64,000 nucleotides of DNA, taken from the NCBI RefSeq assembly GCF_014650675.1, contig NZ_BMVK01000003.1:665289-729288 (forward strand), read 5' to 3'. Both the position numbers and the translations under genes were made by a program. Origin of the DNA: Streptomyces anulatus (GTDB taxonomy: Bacteria > Actinomycetota > Actinomycetes > Streptomycetales > Streptomycetaceae). The notes under the pieces are model-generated. The model was not told the DNA's origin and did not search any database. It saw only the letters and a program-made list of their open reading frames with translations. Positions 54,327-63,541 of the stretch are shown one piece after another. How positions within the stretch are numbered: the first letter of the stretch is position 1; each line of letters starts with the position of its first letter.

Positions 54327-56306
54327 TCAGGAGCAGCTGATCCGGGACTCCGCCCAGTCGGCCAGGGCCACCTCGCCGAAGGGCGTCTCCGGCTCCACCA
54401 CGAGGCGGATCGAGGACTGGCCGGCGATGCTCACGCTCACCGGGACGGCGGGGGCGCCGCCCTCCATCACCGGGGAGCGCCACAGCCGGGCCCCGTCCCC
54501 GTTGAACACGGAGAAGCGCACCGCGCCGAGCCCCATAGTCAGGTCGTCCACGCCGACCATGGCCTGATAGCTCGTGCACGGCCGGTTCAGCTGGATGGTC
54601 ACCGAGGAGCGGGCGTGCACGGTCACCCCGTGCGCGTAACGGGTGGAGGCGATGGACACGTTCGAACGCTGCCAGATCCAACTGCTCTGCCCCATCACGA
54701 CCTCCGGCTCGCTCCTGTCGCCGAACACGGAGTACGCCAGCTCGCTGACCTGGTAAACCTCCGGGGCGGGCGGGGGCGGCGTGGGCTTCGGAGGCGGTGT
54801 CGGCTTCGGGGACGGCGGCGGGCTCGGCGCCGGGGGCGCGGGCTTCGGCGGCGGCGCGGGGGAGGGCGTGGGGCTCGGCGTCGGCGTCGGCTTCGGGGCC
54901 GGCTCGGACGGTGCCGGGGGCGCGGGCGGCGCGGGGGCGGCCGGAGGCTTCGGGGCCGGCTTCGGGGACGGCGGGGGCGGCGGCGTGGGCACGGCGGGCG
55001 CCACGACCGGCGGTTTCGCGACCGGCCTGGGCTCCGGCTTCGGCTGGTCGTCGCCGACGAGCGCCCACACCAGACCGGCCGCGGCGGCCACCACCACGGC
55101 GGCGGCGATCCCGGCCTTGGCGGGCGCGCCGAGCCCCTCGGAGGCCACCGCGCCCCCGGCGGCCCCACCGGCGGAACCGGACCCGGTGGCCGCCGCGGCG
55201 GCTCCCGCTCCGGCGGCCCCGGCCGCGCCGCCGGCCACGATGCCCGCGGCCTTGAGCGAATACCCGGCGGCGAACCATCCGATGACCGCGACGGGCAGCA
55301 GCGCCGGAATCCCGGCGTTCACGTGGTCCAGCTCGCCCGCGGCCACCCGGCACTTGGCGCATGCGTCGAGGTGCTTGCGCAGCCCGCGCTCCGCCCGGGT
55401 CCGCAGACCGCCGCGGGCATGGGCGCCGAGCCGGTCGGCGTACTGCGCGCAGTCCCCGCCGGTGGTGAGCGCCTGGCTGACGTGGGCCTGGAGGTAGGCC
55501 TGCTTGAGCCCTTCGCGGGCGCGGCTGGCCAGGACGGCGGTGGCGTTGGCGGTGAGGCCGAACAGCGGGGCGATCTCGCTCGGCGACTCCTCCTCCACCG
55601 TGGTGTGCCACAGGACCGCCTGCCAGCGTTCGGGGAGGCTCCGGAACGCCTGCATCGCCATCGTCTGCTCGGCCTCGTGCATCGCGAGGACGTCGGCGCC
55701 GAGGTCGAGGGTGTCGTCGTCGGAGAGCTCGGAGGAACGGGCGGCCTGGGCGGCGAACACCGCGAAGTCGTCGACCAGATGCTCACGCTTCGCGCTCTTC
55801 GTCCAGGCGGCGGCGACGTGGCGGACGGCGGTCATCAGATAGGCCCGGACCGCTTCCGTCGGCCCTTTTCCGCCCCGTACGGCCTGGAGCGTGCGCGCGA
55901 ACACCTCGGCCGCCAGGTCGTCGGCGGTGTGCGCGTCCCGGCAGCAGCTGCGGGCGTAGCGCAGGACGGCGCCCGAATGCCGCCGGAACAGCTCCTCGTA
56001 GGCCTGGTCGTCGCCGGCGCGCATGTCCTCGATCAACCGGGCGTCGGACAGCCCGAGTTCGGGGGCCCCGCTGCGGCCCGCGCGCTGCTGCGGAACCGCG
56101 TGGGCGCCGGCCGCGCCGGAGGCGTCCTCCTCGGCGACGGCGGGCCACGGGCCGGGCAGGACGGTGCCGCCCTCGGACGCACCGTCCGACGCGCCGCGCA
56201 CGGCCTGGGTCGGCACCTGCCCGGCGGACGGCCCGTCCGCCTTCGTGTCCCTGTCGGCCGCTGCGATCTCGCCGAGCGGCTCTTCCTGCTGCTCGTTACC
56301 GCTCAT
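54327..56306 (-). CDS. ECF sigma factor fused to a zinc-finger, membrane and NPCBM-like tail
   Basis: 659 residues from the ATG at 56306. A disordered head (1-85) is followed by sigma region 2 (about 88-170; LIEDMRAGDDQAYEELFRRHSGAVLRYARSCC), region 4 (about 215-275; SLPERWQAVLWHTTVEEESPSEIAPLFGLT), and an anti-sigma-type zinc finger HLDACAKC (312-319). Hydrophobic segments follow (about 333-365 and 400-418). A Pro-rich spacer (about 425-520) leads to a beta-rich domain (about 525-659; YQVSELAYSVFGDRSEPEVV...RSSVTIQLNRPCTSYQAMVGVDD) like NPCBM carbohydrate-binding modules. It therefore resembles a membrane-tethered sigma factor with an outside sensor. Confidence 0.9.
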   Translation of the reverse strand: MSGNEQQEEPLGEIAAADRDTKADGPSAGQVPTQAVRGASDGASEGGTVLPGPWPAVAEEDASGAAGAHAVPQQRAGRSGAPELGLSDARLIEDMRAGDDQAYEELFRRHSGAVLRYARSCCRDAHTADDLAAEVFARTLQAVRGGKGPTEAVRAYLMTAVRHVAAAWTKSAKREHLVDDFAVFAAQAARSSELSDDDTLDLGADVLAMHEAEQTMAMQAFRSLPERWQAVLWHTTVEEESPSEIAPLFGLTANATAVLASRAREGLKQAYLQAHVSQALTTGGDCAQYADRLGAHARGGLRTRAERGLRKHLDACAKCRVAAGELDHVNAGIPALLPVAVIGWFAAGYSLKAAGIVAGGAAGAAGAGAAAAATGSGSAGGAAGGAVASEGLGAPAKAGIAAAVVVAAAAGLVWALVGDDQPKPEPRPVAKPPVVAPAVPTPPPPPSPKPAPKPPAAPAPPAPPAPSEPAPKPTPTPSPTPSPAPPPKPAPPAPSPPPSPKPTPPPKPTPPPPAPEVYQVSELAYSVFGDRSEPEVVMGQSSWIWQRSNVSIASTRYAHGVTVHARSSVTIQLNRPCTSYQAMVGVDDLTMGLGAVRFSVFNGDGARLWRSPVMEGGAPAVPVSVSIAGQSSIRLVVEPETPFGEVALADWAESRISCS

Positions 56307-56666
56307 CGCGGAAGCCCCCGTATACACCCTCAGACCCGAATACCGGCCAAGACTGCCACATGGCTCAATCGCGCTGGCCCCTCAGCCCCGCCAACCACTC
56401 ATCCGGGGCGTTTTCTCGAATGCGAGTACTAGAGGCCCTACTTTCGGGGAATGAATCTCCGCTGATTCGCCGCCGTTTCGCCCCCGGGCCCGCTCACCGC
56501 TTCGCCCCGACCGTCGGCGGGCGTCGCCCTCCGTCCGCCCCGCACTGCGGGCGGGCGGAGCGGACGGACGAGGATGGACGAGGACCGATGAACAACCGGA
56601 CTCGCGGCGCGGGACGACCGAAGCGGGACGAGCGAAGCGGGACGGGTGGGGCCGAGGCCCCGGACG
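56307..56666. other. Gap upstream of the sigma fusion gene
   Basis: 360 bp. It is comparatively AT-rich between 56400 and 56460 (TTTTCTCGAATGCGAGTACTAG), which may contain the - strand promoter of the sigma gene. I see no recognisable ECF-type GGAAC -35 element and no gene. Confidence 0.4.
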
Positions 56667-57611
56667 TCACGCCGGGCGCGACCTCAGACCCTCCAGCAGG
56701 ATGTCCAGCAACCGGGCCGAAGCCGCGGCCTGCTGAGCGGCGTCCGGCAGCGAAGGAGCCGCTGTGGCGATGACCAGCAGCACATCGGCCACCGTCACGT
56801 CCCGGCGCAGCTCACCGGACTCCCGCGCCCGGTCCACCAGCCGCCCCACGACCTCCAGCAGTTCGACCGCGCCGGTGTCCTCACCGAGGCCGTCGAGCCC
56901 GTCGGCGCCCCCGGAGCGCTGGCCGACGACGCGGAAGTCGTCCTGGCCCACTCCTTGCCGCTGCTGCGGAACGCGGGCCTCGTCCACCGCGCCCGGAGCC
57001 GACGTCGCCCCGGAAGCCGCCGGCGCACCCGGCTCCTCGCCGTCGACCCCGACCCGCAGCACCTGCGGCGGCAGCAGCCTGCCCGCACCCGACGCCACGG
57101 ACGTACGCAGGAAGCGGGAGAGCGCCGACCAGGGCTTCTCCTCCTGTCCCAGCGCCGTACGCGCCTGCTCGGTCAGCCGGGAGGTCTCCTCCTCGGCTAT
57201 CCGGCGCACCAGCACGTCCTTGCTCGGGAACCGCCGGTAGACGGTGCCCACGCCGACGCGCGCGCGACGTGCCACGTCCTCCATCGGAGCGCCGTAACCC
57301 AGCTCCCCGAACACCTCGCGGGCCGCCCGCAGCACATGCTCCAGATTGCGCTGCGCGTCGACGCGCAGCGGAGCCGAGCGCGGAGCGCTCGCGGCCCCCG
57401 CCGTTCCCATCGACGCCGTTCCCGACGTCGTCGCCCCGGTCGGGGCGGATCCGGCAGCGGCCGAACCCATCGCCGCGGCACTCACCGCCGCCGCGGAACG
57501 AACGGCGTCCGCCGAGCTCATGACGCCGAGCGCTCCCACGGAGCCGAGGCGTCCTTGGTCCTCGGACGCGCGCGAGAGCGCAGCCTGGCCATGCTTATCC
57601 TGAATATGCAT
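56667..57611 (-). CDS. TetR-family transcriptional regulator
   Basis: 314 residues from an ATG with GGGGGAAG upstream. An unusually long Ala/Ser/Gly-rich N-terminal extension (about 1-80) precedes the TetR helix-turn-helix (about 85-135; NLEHVLRAAREVFGELGYGAPMEDVARRARVGVGTVYRRFPSKDVLVRRI). The ligand domain has an inserted Gly/Ala-rich loop (about 190-215). The true start could be an internal codon nearer the helix-turn-helix. It is divergent from the NDH-2 gene with an inverted repeat between them. Confidence 0.88.
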   Translation of the reverse strand: MHIQDKHGQAALSRASEDQGRLGSVGALGVMSSADAVRSAAAVSAAAMGSAAAGSAPTGATTSGTASMGTAGAASAPRSAPLRVDAQRNLEHVLRAAREVFGELGYGAPMEDVARRARVGVGTVYRRFPSKDVLVRRIAEEETSRLTEQARTALGQEEKPWSALSRFLRTSVASGAGRLLPPQVLRVGVDGEEPGAPAASGATSAPGAVDEARVPQQRQGVGQDDFRVVGQRSGGADGLDGLGEDTGAVELLEVVGRLVDRARESGELRRDVTVADVLLVIATAAPSLPDAAQQAAASARLLDILLEGLRSRPA

Positions 57612-57954
57612 AACTTCCCCCGGTTATGACGTCTCCCCCCGGAGACTTCCCGCCGTTTCAGCCGGGGAGCGGAGCACAACGAAATCCGCACCCGACACCC
57701 CGAAGGGTTACGAACATAGTTGAGCCCGCGTCAATTCAGAAGGGGGTAGTTCCGCATGGGACGCCCCCCGATCGGACCAAGATCCGATCGGCACCGGAAC
57801 ATCACCCCTCCACTTACCCCGCGCGTAGCGCCTGACCTGCGCGGCAGTAGCTCCTCACCTCCCACGAGCCCCGAGTGCCGCCGAGGAACCTCCAGTCACA
57901 CAATTTGCCGGGCCTGTGGACAAACCACTGACTCCGTTGCGTCATGGGGTGGTG
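57612..57954. other. Divergent tetR / NDH-2 control region
   Basis: About 340 bp. It contains the perfect dyad at 57769-57790 and an AT-richer segment (57705-57745). The weak ribosome binding site GGGGTGGTG precedes the ATG at 57955. No gene is supported here. Confidence 0.5.
57769..57790. promoter_or_regulatory. Inverted repeat, candidate TetR operator
   Basis: CGATCGGA (57769-57776) and TCCGATCG (57783-57790), perfect arms with a 6-bp spacer, placed between divergent tetR and ndh genes. Confidence 0.65.
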
Positions 57955-59403
57955 ATGGCTCCAGATTCCCGGGGGACGACCCCCGGCACCCGGCCAGGTG
58001 TGCGCATTCTCGTCGTCGGCGGCGGCTACGTCGGGATGTACACAGCGCTGCGTCTCCAACGGAAGTTGAAGCAGAGACTGAAGAGCGGCGACGCCGAGAT
58101 CGTGGTCGTCACGCCCGAGCCGTACATGACGTACCAGCCCTTCCTCCCCGAAGCGGCGGCCGGCTCGATCTCGCCGCGCCATGTGGTCGTGCCGCTGCGC
58201 CGCGTCCTGAACGACTGCACGATCGTCATCGGCGAGGCCCGGAGCATCGACCACGCCAAACGGACCGCGACCGTCACCACCCTCGCCACCGGCGAGGACG
58301 GCACCGGAGCCCTGGAGATCGCGTACGACGAGATCGTCATCGCCCCCGGGTCCGTCTCGCGCACCCTGCCCGTCCCCGGCCTCGCCGAATTCGGCATCGG
58401 TTTCAAGACCGTCGAGGAGGCCATCGGGCTGCGCAACCACGTCATCGAGCAGATGGACATCGCCTCCGCGACCCGCGACCCCGCGATCCGCGACGCCGCG
58501 CTGACCTTCGTCTTCGTCGGCGGCGGCTACGCGGGCGTGGAGGCGCTGGCCGAACTGGAGGACATGGCCCGCTACACGGCGCGGTACTACCACAACATCA
58601 AGCCGGCCGACCTGAAATGGATCCTGGTCGAGGCCTCCGGGCGCATCCTCCCCGAGGTCGGCGAGGCCATGGGCACGTACGCCATCGGCGAGCTGCGCGG
58701 CCGGAACATCGACGTACGCCTCGACACCCGCCTCGACACCTGCGAGGACCGCGTCGCCGTCCTCAGTGACGGCTCCCGCTTCCCCACCCGCACCCTCGTG
58801 TGGACCGCGGGCGTCAAACCGGCTCCGCTGCTCGCCGCCACCGACCTACCCCTCACCGAACGCGGCCGGCTCCGCTGTACCGCCACCCTCGGCGTCGAGG
58901 ACATGCCGCACGCCTGGGCCGCCGGTGACGCCGCGGCCGTACCGGACCTGACCGCGTCCGAACCGGGCCGCGAGACTGCCCCGAACGCGCAGCACGCGGT
59001 GCGCCAGGCGAAGGTCCTCGCCGACAACGTCCTCGCCTCGGTCGACGGCCGGCCGCTCAAGGAGTACCGGCACGCGTACGTCGGATCGGTCGCCTCCCTC
59101 GGCCTGCACAAGGGCGTCGCCCATGTCTACGGCCGCAAGCTCAAGGGCTACCCCGCCTGGCTGATGCACCGTACGTACCACCTCAGCCGGGTCCCGACGT
59201 TCAACCGGAAGGCGCGCGTCCTTGCCGAATGGACCCTGTCCGGACTCTTCAAACGCGAGATCGTCTCCCTCGGTTCGCTGGAACACCCCCGCGCCGAGTT
59301 CGAACTCGCCGCGGGCGGCGGCTCCGGCACCCCCGGGCTCCCCGGCCCCGGCCGCCCGAAGGACACCGGAGAATCACCGGACGGCCCTCGGACGGACACC
59401 TGA
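57955..59403 (+). CDS. Type II NADH dehydrogenase (NDH-2)
   Basis: 482 residues from the ATG at 57955; GTG starts at 57952, 57949 or 57916 are possible. Two Rossmann dinucleotide motifs are present: RILVVGGGYVGMYTAL for FAD and TFVFVGGGYAGVEALAEL for NADH. The segments YMTYQPFLPEAAAG, LVWTAGVKPAPLL and WAAGDAAAVPD are conserved. The C-terminal part (about 395-450; AWLMHRTYHLSRVPTFNRKARVLAEW) is the amphipathic membrane-binding region. It passes electrons from NADH to menaquinone without pumping protons. A divergent TetR gene may regulate it. Confidence 0.94.
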   Translation: MAPDSRGTTPGTRPGVRILVVGGGYVGMYTALRLQRKLKQRLKSGDAEIVVVTPEPYMTYQPFLPEAAAGSISPRHVVVPLRRVLNDCTIVIGEARSIDHAKRTATVTTLATGEDGTGALEIAYDEIVIAPGSVSRTLPVPGLAEFGIGFKTVEEAIGLRNHVIEQMDIASATRDPAIRDAALTFVFVGGGYAGVEALAELEDMARYTARYYHNIKPADLKWILVEASGRILPEVGEAMGTYAIGELRGRNIDVRLDTRLDTCEDRVAVLSDGSRFPTRTLVWTAGVKPAPLLAATDLPLTERGRLRCTATLGVEDMPHAWAAGDAAAVPDLTASEPGRETAPNAQHAVRQAKVLADNVLASVDGRPLKEYRHAYVGSVASLGLHKGVAHVYGRKLKGYPAWLMHRTYHLSRVPTFNRKARVLAEWTLSGLFKREIVSLGSLEHPRAEFELAAGGGSGTPGLPGPGRPKDTGESPDGPRTDT

Positions 59404-59436
59404 CGGGACGGCAGGGCGGCGACTGTCAGTACGGTC

Positions 59437-59513
59437 GGTCACACTGGACGTGTGACCATAGGTGGGCCCACACCTGCACAGAGTGACCCGGTCGGCAGTG
59501 ACCAACAGTGACC
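59437..59513. promoter_or_regulatory. Inverted repeat and GTGACC motif cluster
   Basis: GGTCACAC (59437-59444) and GTGTGACC (59450-59457) form a perfect dyad. Further direct copies of GTGACC occur at 59483-59488, 59498-59503 and 59508-59513. The cluster lies upstream of the SpoIIE-type phosphatase gene and looks like a multi-site operator. Confidence 0.65.
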
Positions 59514-59646
59514 AGCAGCGACGCACCAACAGCACGACGAGGCCCGGCTGCGCCTTCCCGGGGGTACGGCCCCCGGTGCCCCCGAACACGGCAGAAGAAG
59601 CAGCCCGCCCGAGCGGACCAGACCGACACACGAGGCCAGAAATACC

Positions 59647-61401
59647 GTGAACTTCACGCGTTGGAGCGCCCGCCTTCCCGGAACGCAGCGCCGAGCCGCC
59701 GCGCGGGACGACCGTAGTTCCGTGCCGGCGGCCCGAGCCGAGTCCGCCCGGGCGGACGGCTCGCCCGCCCTGCCGGACGACCCCTCCCCGGCGTCTTCCG
59801 GCCCCGCCTCGACGGAGGCCCTCCCCGGACCCGCCCTCGACGACCTCTCCGCCCGCGAGATCCTCGGCCGGCTCCCCGCCCCCGTCGCCCTGCTGCACGG
59901 CCCGGACCACCGCGTCGCGTACGTCAACGACGCGTACGAGGCCGCGTTCGGCCCCCGCCCGTCCGGCGTCCCCGCCGCCGAGGCCATGCCCGAGCTGACC
60001 CAGCTCAGCGTGGTCCCGCTGCTCGACCAGGTCCTGCGCAGCGGCACCGCCCGTACGGTCAAGTCCCGCAGGACCGCCGAGGGCGGCTCGTACACCGTGA
60101 CCTGCACCCCGGTCACCGCCTGGAGCACCACGCAGGACGAGGACGACAAGGGGGCCGGGGGAGACGGCAAGGAAGGGGACAAGGGGGACGGCAGGACCGA
60201 CGGCAGGAGAGAAGGCGGCGTCCTCGTCTACGCCGCCGACGTCACCGACCACGCGGAAGCCGCCGAACGCCTGCGCACCAGCGAGCGCCGCCACCGCGAA
60301 ACGGCCGTCACCCTCCAGCGCTCCCTGCTCCCGCAGGAGCTGGAACAGCCCGACGACCTCCGCATCGCCGCCACCTACCAGCCCGGCGGAACCGACGCCG
60401 CGGTGGGCGGCGACTGGTACGACGTCATCACCCTCGGCGCGGGCCGCACCGCCCTGGTCATCGGCGATGTGATGGGCCGCGGGGTCCGGGCCGCCGCCGT
60501 GATGGGCCAGCTCCGCACCGCCGTCCGCGCCTACGCCCGGCTCGACCTCCCGCCGCACGAGGTGATCCAACTGCTGGACGTCCTCGCCGCCGAGATCGAC
60601 GCCAGCCAGATCGCGACCTGCGTCTACGCCGTCCATGATCCGAACGAGGGGCACCTCGTCTACGCCTCCGCCGGACACCTCCCGATCCTCGTCTGCGACG
60701 AGGACGGCACCGTCCACCGCGCCGCCGACCCCACCGGCCCCCCGCTCGGCACCGGCGGCTGGGTCCACACGTCGGGCACCATCGCGCTGCCGCCCGGCTC
60801 CACCGCCGTCCTCTATACGGACGGCCTGGTCGAACGGCGCAGCGAGGACATCGACGAGGGCGTCGCCTCACTGGCCCGCGCCCTCTCGGGCGCCAAGGGA
60901 TCACCGCAGGTGGTCTGCGACCGGCTGATCCGCTCCCTCGGCGTGACCGCCGAGCACGACGACGACGTGGCGGTCCTGGTGGTCCAGCACCCCGCCCGTA
61001 CGGGAACGAACGCCGAGCTGTTCCACAACGCCGCGCTCGATCTCCTCGGCGGCATCGAGGCCGCCCCGCGCGCCCGCGCCTTCGCCACCGGGGTCCTGAC
61101 CTCCTGGCGCTTCCCCGTCGAGCTCCGCGACCTGGGCGTCCTCGCCACCAGCGAACTGGTCGCGAACTCCCTCCAGCACGGCACCCCGCCGATGCGCCTG
61201 GGACTGCGTCGTACGGACCGCCGGCTGATCATCGAAGTCACCGACGGCGACGACCACCTGCCGCGCCGCCGCCAGGCCGAACCGGCGGACGAGGCGGGAC
61301 GCGGCATCTCGATCATCGCCTCGATCGCCACCTCGTGGGGCAGCCGGCGCACGCCGGGCGGCGGCAAGGCGGTCTGGTGCGAGTTCGCCCTGCCACGATG
61401 A
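59647..61401 (+). CDS. PAS-SpoIIE phosphatase-HATPase signalling protein
   Basis: 584 residues from a GTG. There is a disordered head (1-65), a PAS-like domain (about 70-200; LGRLPAPVALLHGPDHRVAYVNDAYEAAFG) with a charged Asp/Gly/Lys insert, and a PP2C/SpoIIE domain (about 225-445; QPGGTDAAVGGDWYDVI, LVIGDVMGRGVRAA, ASAGHLPIL, LYTDGLVERR, HDDDVAVLVV). A C-terminal HATPase (about 470-584; LATSELVANSLQHG, GRGISIIAS) has the RsbW/SpoIIAB anti-sigma kinase type. Phosphatase and kinase-like anti-sigma activities are thus in one chain. It is soluble. The operator-like cluster upstream suggests tight control. Confidence 0.92.
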   Translation: MNFTRWSARLPGTQRRAAARDDRSSVPAARAESARADGSPALPDDPSPASSGPASTEALPGPALDDLSAREILGRLPAPVALLHGPDHRVAYVNDAYEAAFGPRPSGVPAAEAMPELTQLSVVPLLDQVLRSGTARTVKSRRTAEGGSYTVTCTPVTAWSTTQDEDDKGAGGDGKEGDKGDGRTDGRREGGVLVYAADVTDHAEAAERLRTSERRHRETAVTLQRSLLPQELEQPDDLRIAATYQPGGTDAAVGGDWYDVITLGAGRTALVIGDVMGRGVRAAAVMGQLRTAVRAYARLDLPPHEVIQLLDVLAAEIDASQIATCVYAVHDPNEGHLVYASAGHLPILVCDEDGTVHRAADPTGPPLGTGGWVHTSGTIALPPGSTAVLYTDGLVERRSEDIDEGVASLARALSGAKGSPQVVCDRLIRSLGVTAEHDDDVAVLVVQHPARTGTNAELFHNAALDLLGGIEAAPRARAFATGVLTSWRFPVELRDLGVLATSELVANSLQHGTPPMRLGLRRTDRRLIIEVTDGDDHLPRRRQAEPADEAGRGISIIASIATSWGSRRTPGGGKAVWCEFALPR

Positions 61402-61426
61402 GCAGGGCAGTCCCGCAGCGACCGGC

Positions 61427-62794
61427 TCAGTGACCGCTGGAGGCGGAAGCCGCGGTGGAGGCCGGGGGAGACCCGGCCCCGGCGGCCGCGGAATCCGCAC
61501 CGTCCCCGCCCTCGGGCAGTGACACCGCCACCACCCGCGACGGGACGCCTGCGAGCGACGGCTGGTCCTGTACGGGGGTGAGCCGACGGCCCAGCCGCAG
61601 GGCGAGCACCGTGATGCCCAGCGAGAACAGCACGAAGGTCACGATGTACGGGCCGTGCAGCGACGCCCCCATCGGACCGCCGACGGCCGGCCCGACCGCG
61701 AGCGCGAGCTGCTTGCACAGGGCGAACGCCGAGTTGTACTGCCCGACCATCGACTCCGGCGCCAGATCGGCGACCAGCGGGGCGACGGTCGGCGACAGCA
61801 TCGCCTCACCCAGCCCGAACAGCGCGTACGTCGAGATGAACGCGGCCGTCGCCATGGTCTGGCTGCCGTGGCCCAGCCCCGCGTACCCCGCCACGATCCA
61901 GGCGAACGCCCAGATCAGGCCGACCGCCGCGATGACCCGGCTGCGCCGCCGCCGCTCCACGAGCCGCAGCACAACGAACTGCGCCACGACGATGACCGCG
62001 GTGTTGGCGGCCAGCGCGAAGCCGAGGGTGGAGGGCGCGATCCCGGCGGCCTCCGTGCCGTACGCGGCCAGGCCGGACTCGAACTGCCCGTAGCAGGCGA
62101 AGAACAGCACGAACCCCAGCACGCACAGCTGCACCATGGCCCGGTGCGAGAGCAGTGCCCGCATCCCGCCGCCCTTCGCGGCGGAACCGTCCGTGGGGCG
62201 CGCGCCGCCGAGCGAAGCCGGACGAGGCATCCGCACGGTCGTCACCACGACGCCGAGCACCACGAACATCACGGCCTCGATCAGGAAGAGCATCGTGAAG
62301 CTCGCCGGACGGCTCACGTCCACCAGCTGCCCGCCGACGAGCCCGCCGAGGCCGAGGCCCAGGTTCTGCAGGAAGAACTGGGTGGCGAAGGCCCGCGTAC
62401 GGGTCGCGGTGCTGGAACACCAGACGAGCATCGTGGCGAGGGCCGGCTGCATGACGGCGGTACCCGCACCGAGCACCGCGGCGGACAGCACAGCAGCCGG
62501 AACGCTGCTCGCGAACCCCAGGGCCGCCGCGCCCACGGAGGCCAGAACGGAGGCCACCACCAGCACGGGCAACGGGCCCCGCCGGTCGATGGCCCGCCCG
62601 GTGAACGGCAGGACGGCCAGCGCTGCCATCGCGAAGGCGGCCAGGACGACTCCCGCCGTCCCGGCGCCCAGATCCCGTACCTGCGCCACATAGACGTACA
62701 GATACGGAACGGTGAACCCGAGCCCGAACGCGCTCAGCGCGCTGCCCAGCTGGATCCGCCGCAGCGCTGCGCCCATCTCCCTGGTCACACTCAC
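61427..62794 (-). CDS. MFS transporter
   Basis: 455 residues, 12 hydrophobic segments. MFS motif A appears as GRAIDRRGPLPVLV after helix 2. LGAGTAVMQPALATMLVW and the second-half GLGEAMLSPTVAPLVADLAPESMVGQYNSAF fit the drug-exporter DHA1 group. The C-terminus is Ala/Ser/Gly-rich. The GTG start follows TTGAGGTAG. It is divergent from a MarR regulator with a dyad between them, the usual arrangement for a repressed efflux pump. Confidence 0.92.
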   Translation of the reverse strand: MSVTREMGAALRRIQLGSALSAFGLGFTVPYLYVYVAQVRDLGAGTAGVVLAAFAMAALAVLPFTGRAIDRRGPLPVLVVASVLASVGAAALGFASSVPAAVLSAAVLGAGTAVMQPALATMLVWCSSTATRTRAFATQFFLQNLGLGLGGLVGGQLVDVSRPASFTMLFLIEAVMFVVLGVVVTTVRMPRPASLGGARPTDGSAAKGGGMRALLSHRAMVQLCVLGFVLFFACYGQFESGLAAYGTEAAGIAPSTLGFALAANTAVIVVAQFVVLRLVERRRRSRVIAAVGLIWAFAWIVAGYAGLGHGSQTMATAAFISTYALFGLGEAMLSPTVAPLVADLAPESMVGQYNSAFALCKQLALAVGPAVGGPMGASLHGPYIVTFVLFSLGITVLALRLGRRLTPVQDQPSLAGVPSRVVAVSLPEGGDGADSAAAGAGSPPASTAASASSGH

Positions 62795-62865
62795 CTACCT
62801 CAAGAACTCGAAGGCCTCGAGCGCGGAGCGTCGAGGCCTGACACGTAGAAATCAGACTCGAAGAC

Positions 62866-62877
62866 TTTAGCACTAAA
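62866..62877. promoter_or_regulatory. Candidate MarR operator
   Basis: TTTAGCACTAAA is nearly palindromic (only the central two bases break symmetry) and lies in an unusually AT-rich 150-bp gap between the divergent MFS and MarR genes. A related TTAGAAG follows. Confidence 0.6.
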
Positions 62878-62943
62878 CTTAGAAGGTGAAAACTACAGGC
62901 TGAAGGACTTCAAGGGGGGTGGGGGCGTGTCATACTGCCCGCC

Positions 62944-63501
62944 ATGTCTGAGAGCACCGAGGAGCCCGGCCCCAGCGAGCCGAGCCTCGACGAACAGATC
63001 GCCGCCTACCAGCGCGAGTTCCGCGACCTCGACCCTCAGGTCGAACAGGTCGTCTCCGCGCTGGGCCGGCTGAACCGCCGGATGAACGTCGCGTACGGGA
63101 GACAGCTCGCCGCGCTCGGCATCAGCAACGCCGAGTGGGAGGTCCTCAAGACCTTGGTCCTGGCCGGCGCTCCCTACCGTCTGGGCCCCGGTGAACTGGC
63201 GAAGCGCCTCGGCCTCACCCCGGCCGCCATGACGCATCGCATCGACCGGATGGCCGGCGAAGGCCTGGTCACCCGCGACCGCGACGAGAACAACCGGGTC
63301 CGCGTCATCGTCGAGCTGACCGATGAAGGCCGTACGAAGTGGCTCGAGGCGATGCGCATGGCGAGCGACTTCGAGGAGGACCTCCTCCAGGACCTGTCCG
63401 GCGACGAACGCGGTGTCCTCGGCGAGCTGCTGGTCCGCCTCCTGCGCCGCGTGGAGCACGCCCAGCCGGACGCCGGCGGCCGGCTCACCGACCTGGACTG
63501 A
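62944..63501 (+). CDS. MarR-family transcriptional regulator
   Basis: 185 residues from the ATG at 62944. After an acidic head (1-30), the MarR fold shows LNRRMNVAYGRQLAALGISNAEWEVLKTLVLAG, the recognition region GELAKRLGLTPAAMTHRIDRMAGEGLV and the wing RDRDENNRVRVIVELTDEGR. It probably represses the divergent MFS exporter and itself through the TTTAGCACTAAA site. The ligand is unknown. Confidence 0.93.
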   Translation: MSESTEEPGPSEPSLDEQIAAYQREFRDLDPQVEQVVSALGRLNRRMNVAYGRQLAALGISNAEWEVLKTLVLAGAPYRLGPGELAKRLGLTPAAMTHRIDRMAGEGLVTRDRDENNRVRVIVELTDEGRTKWLEAMRMASDFEEDLLQDLSGDERGVLGELLVRLLRRVEHAQPDAGGRLTDLD

Positions 63502-63541
63502 GGGCCAGGACAGAGGCCCTGCGGAGGCCACCGGGGGAGGG

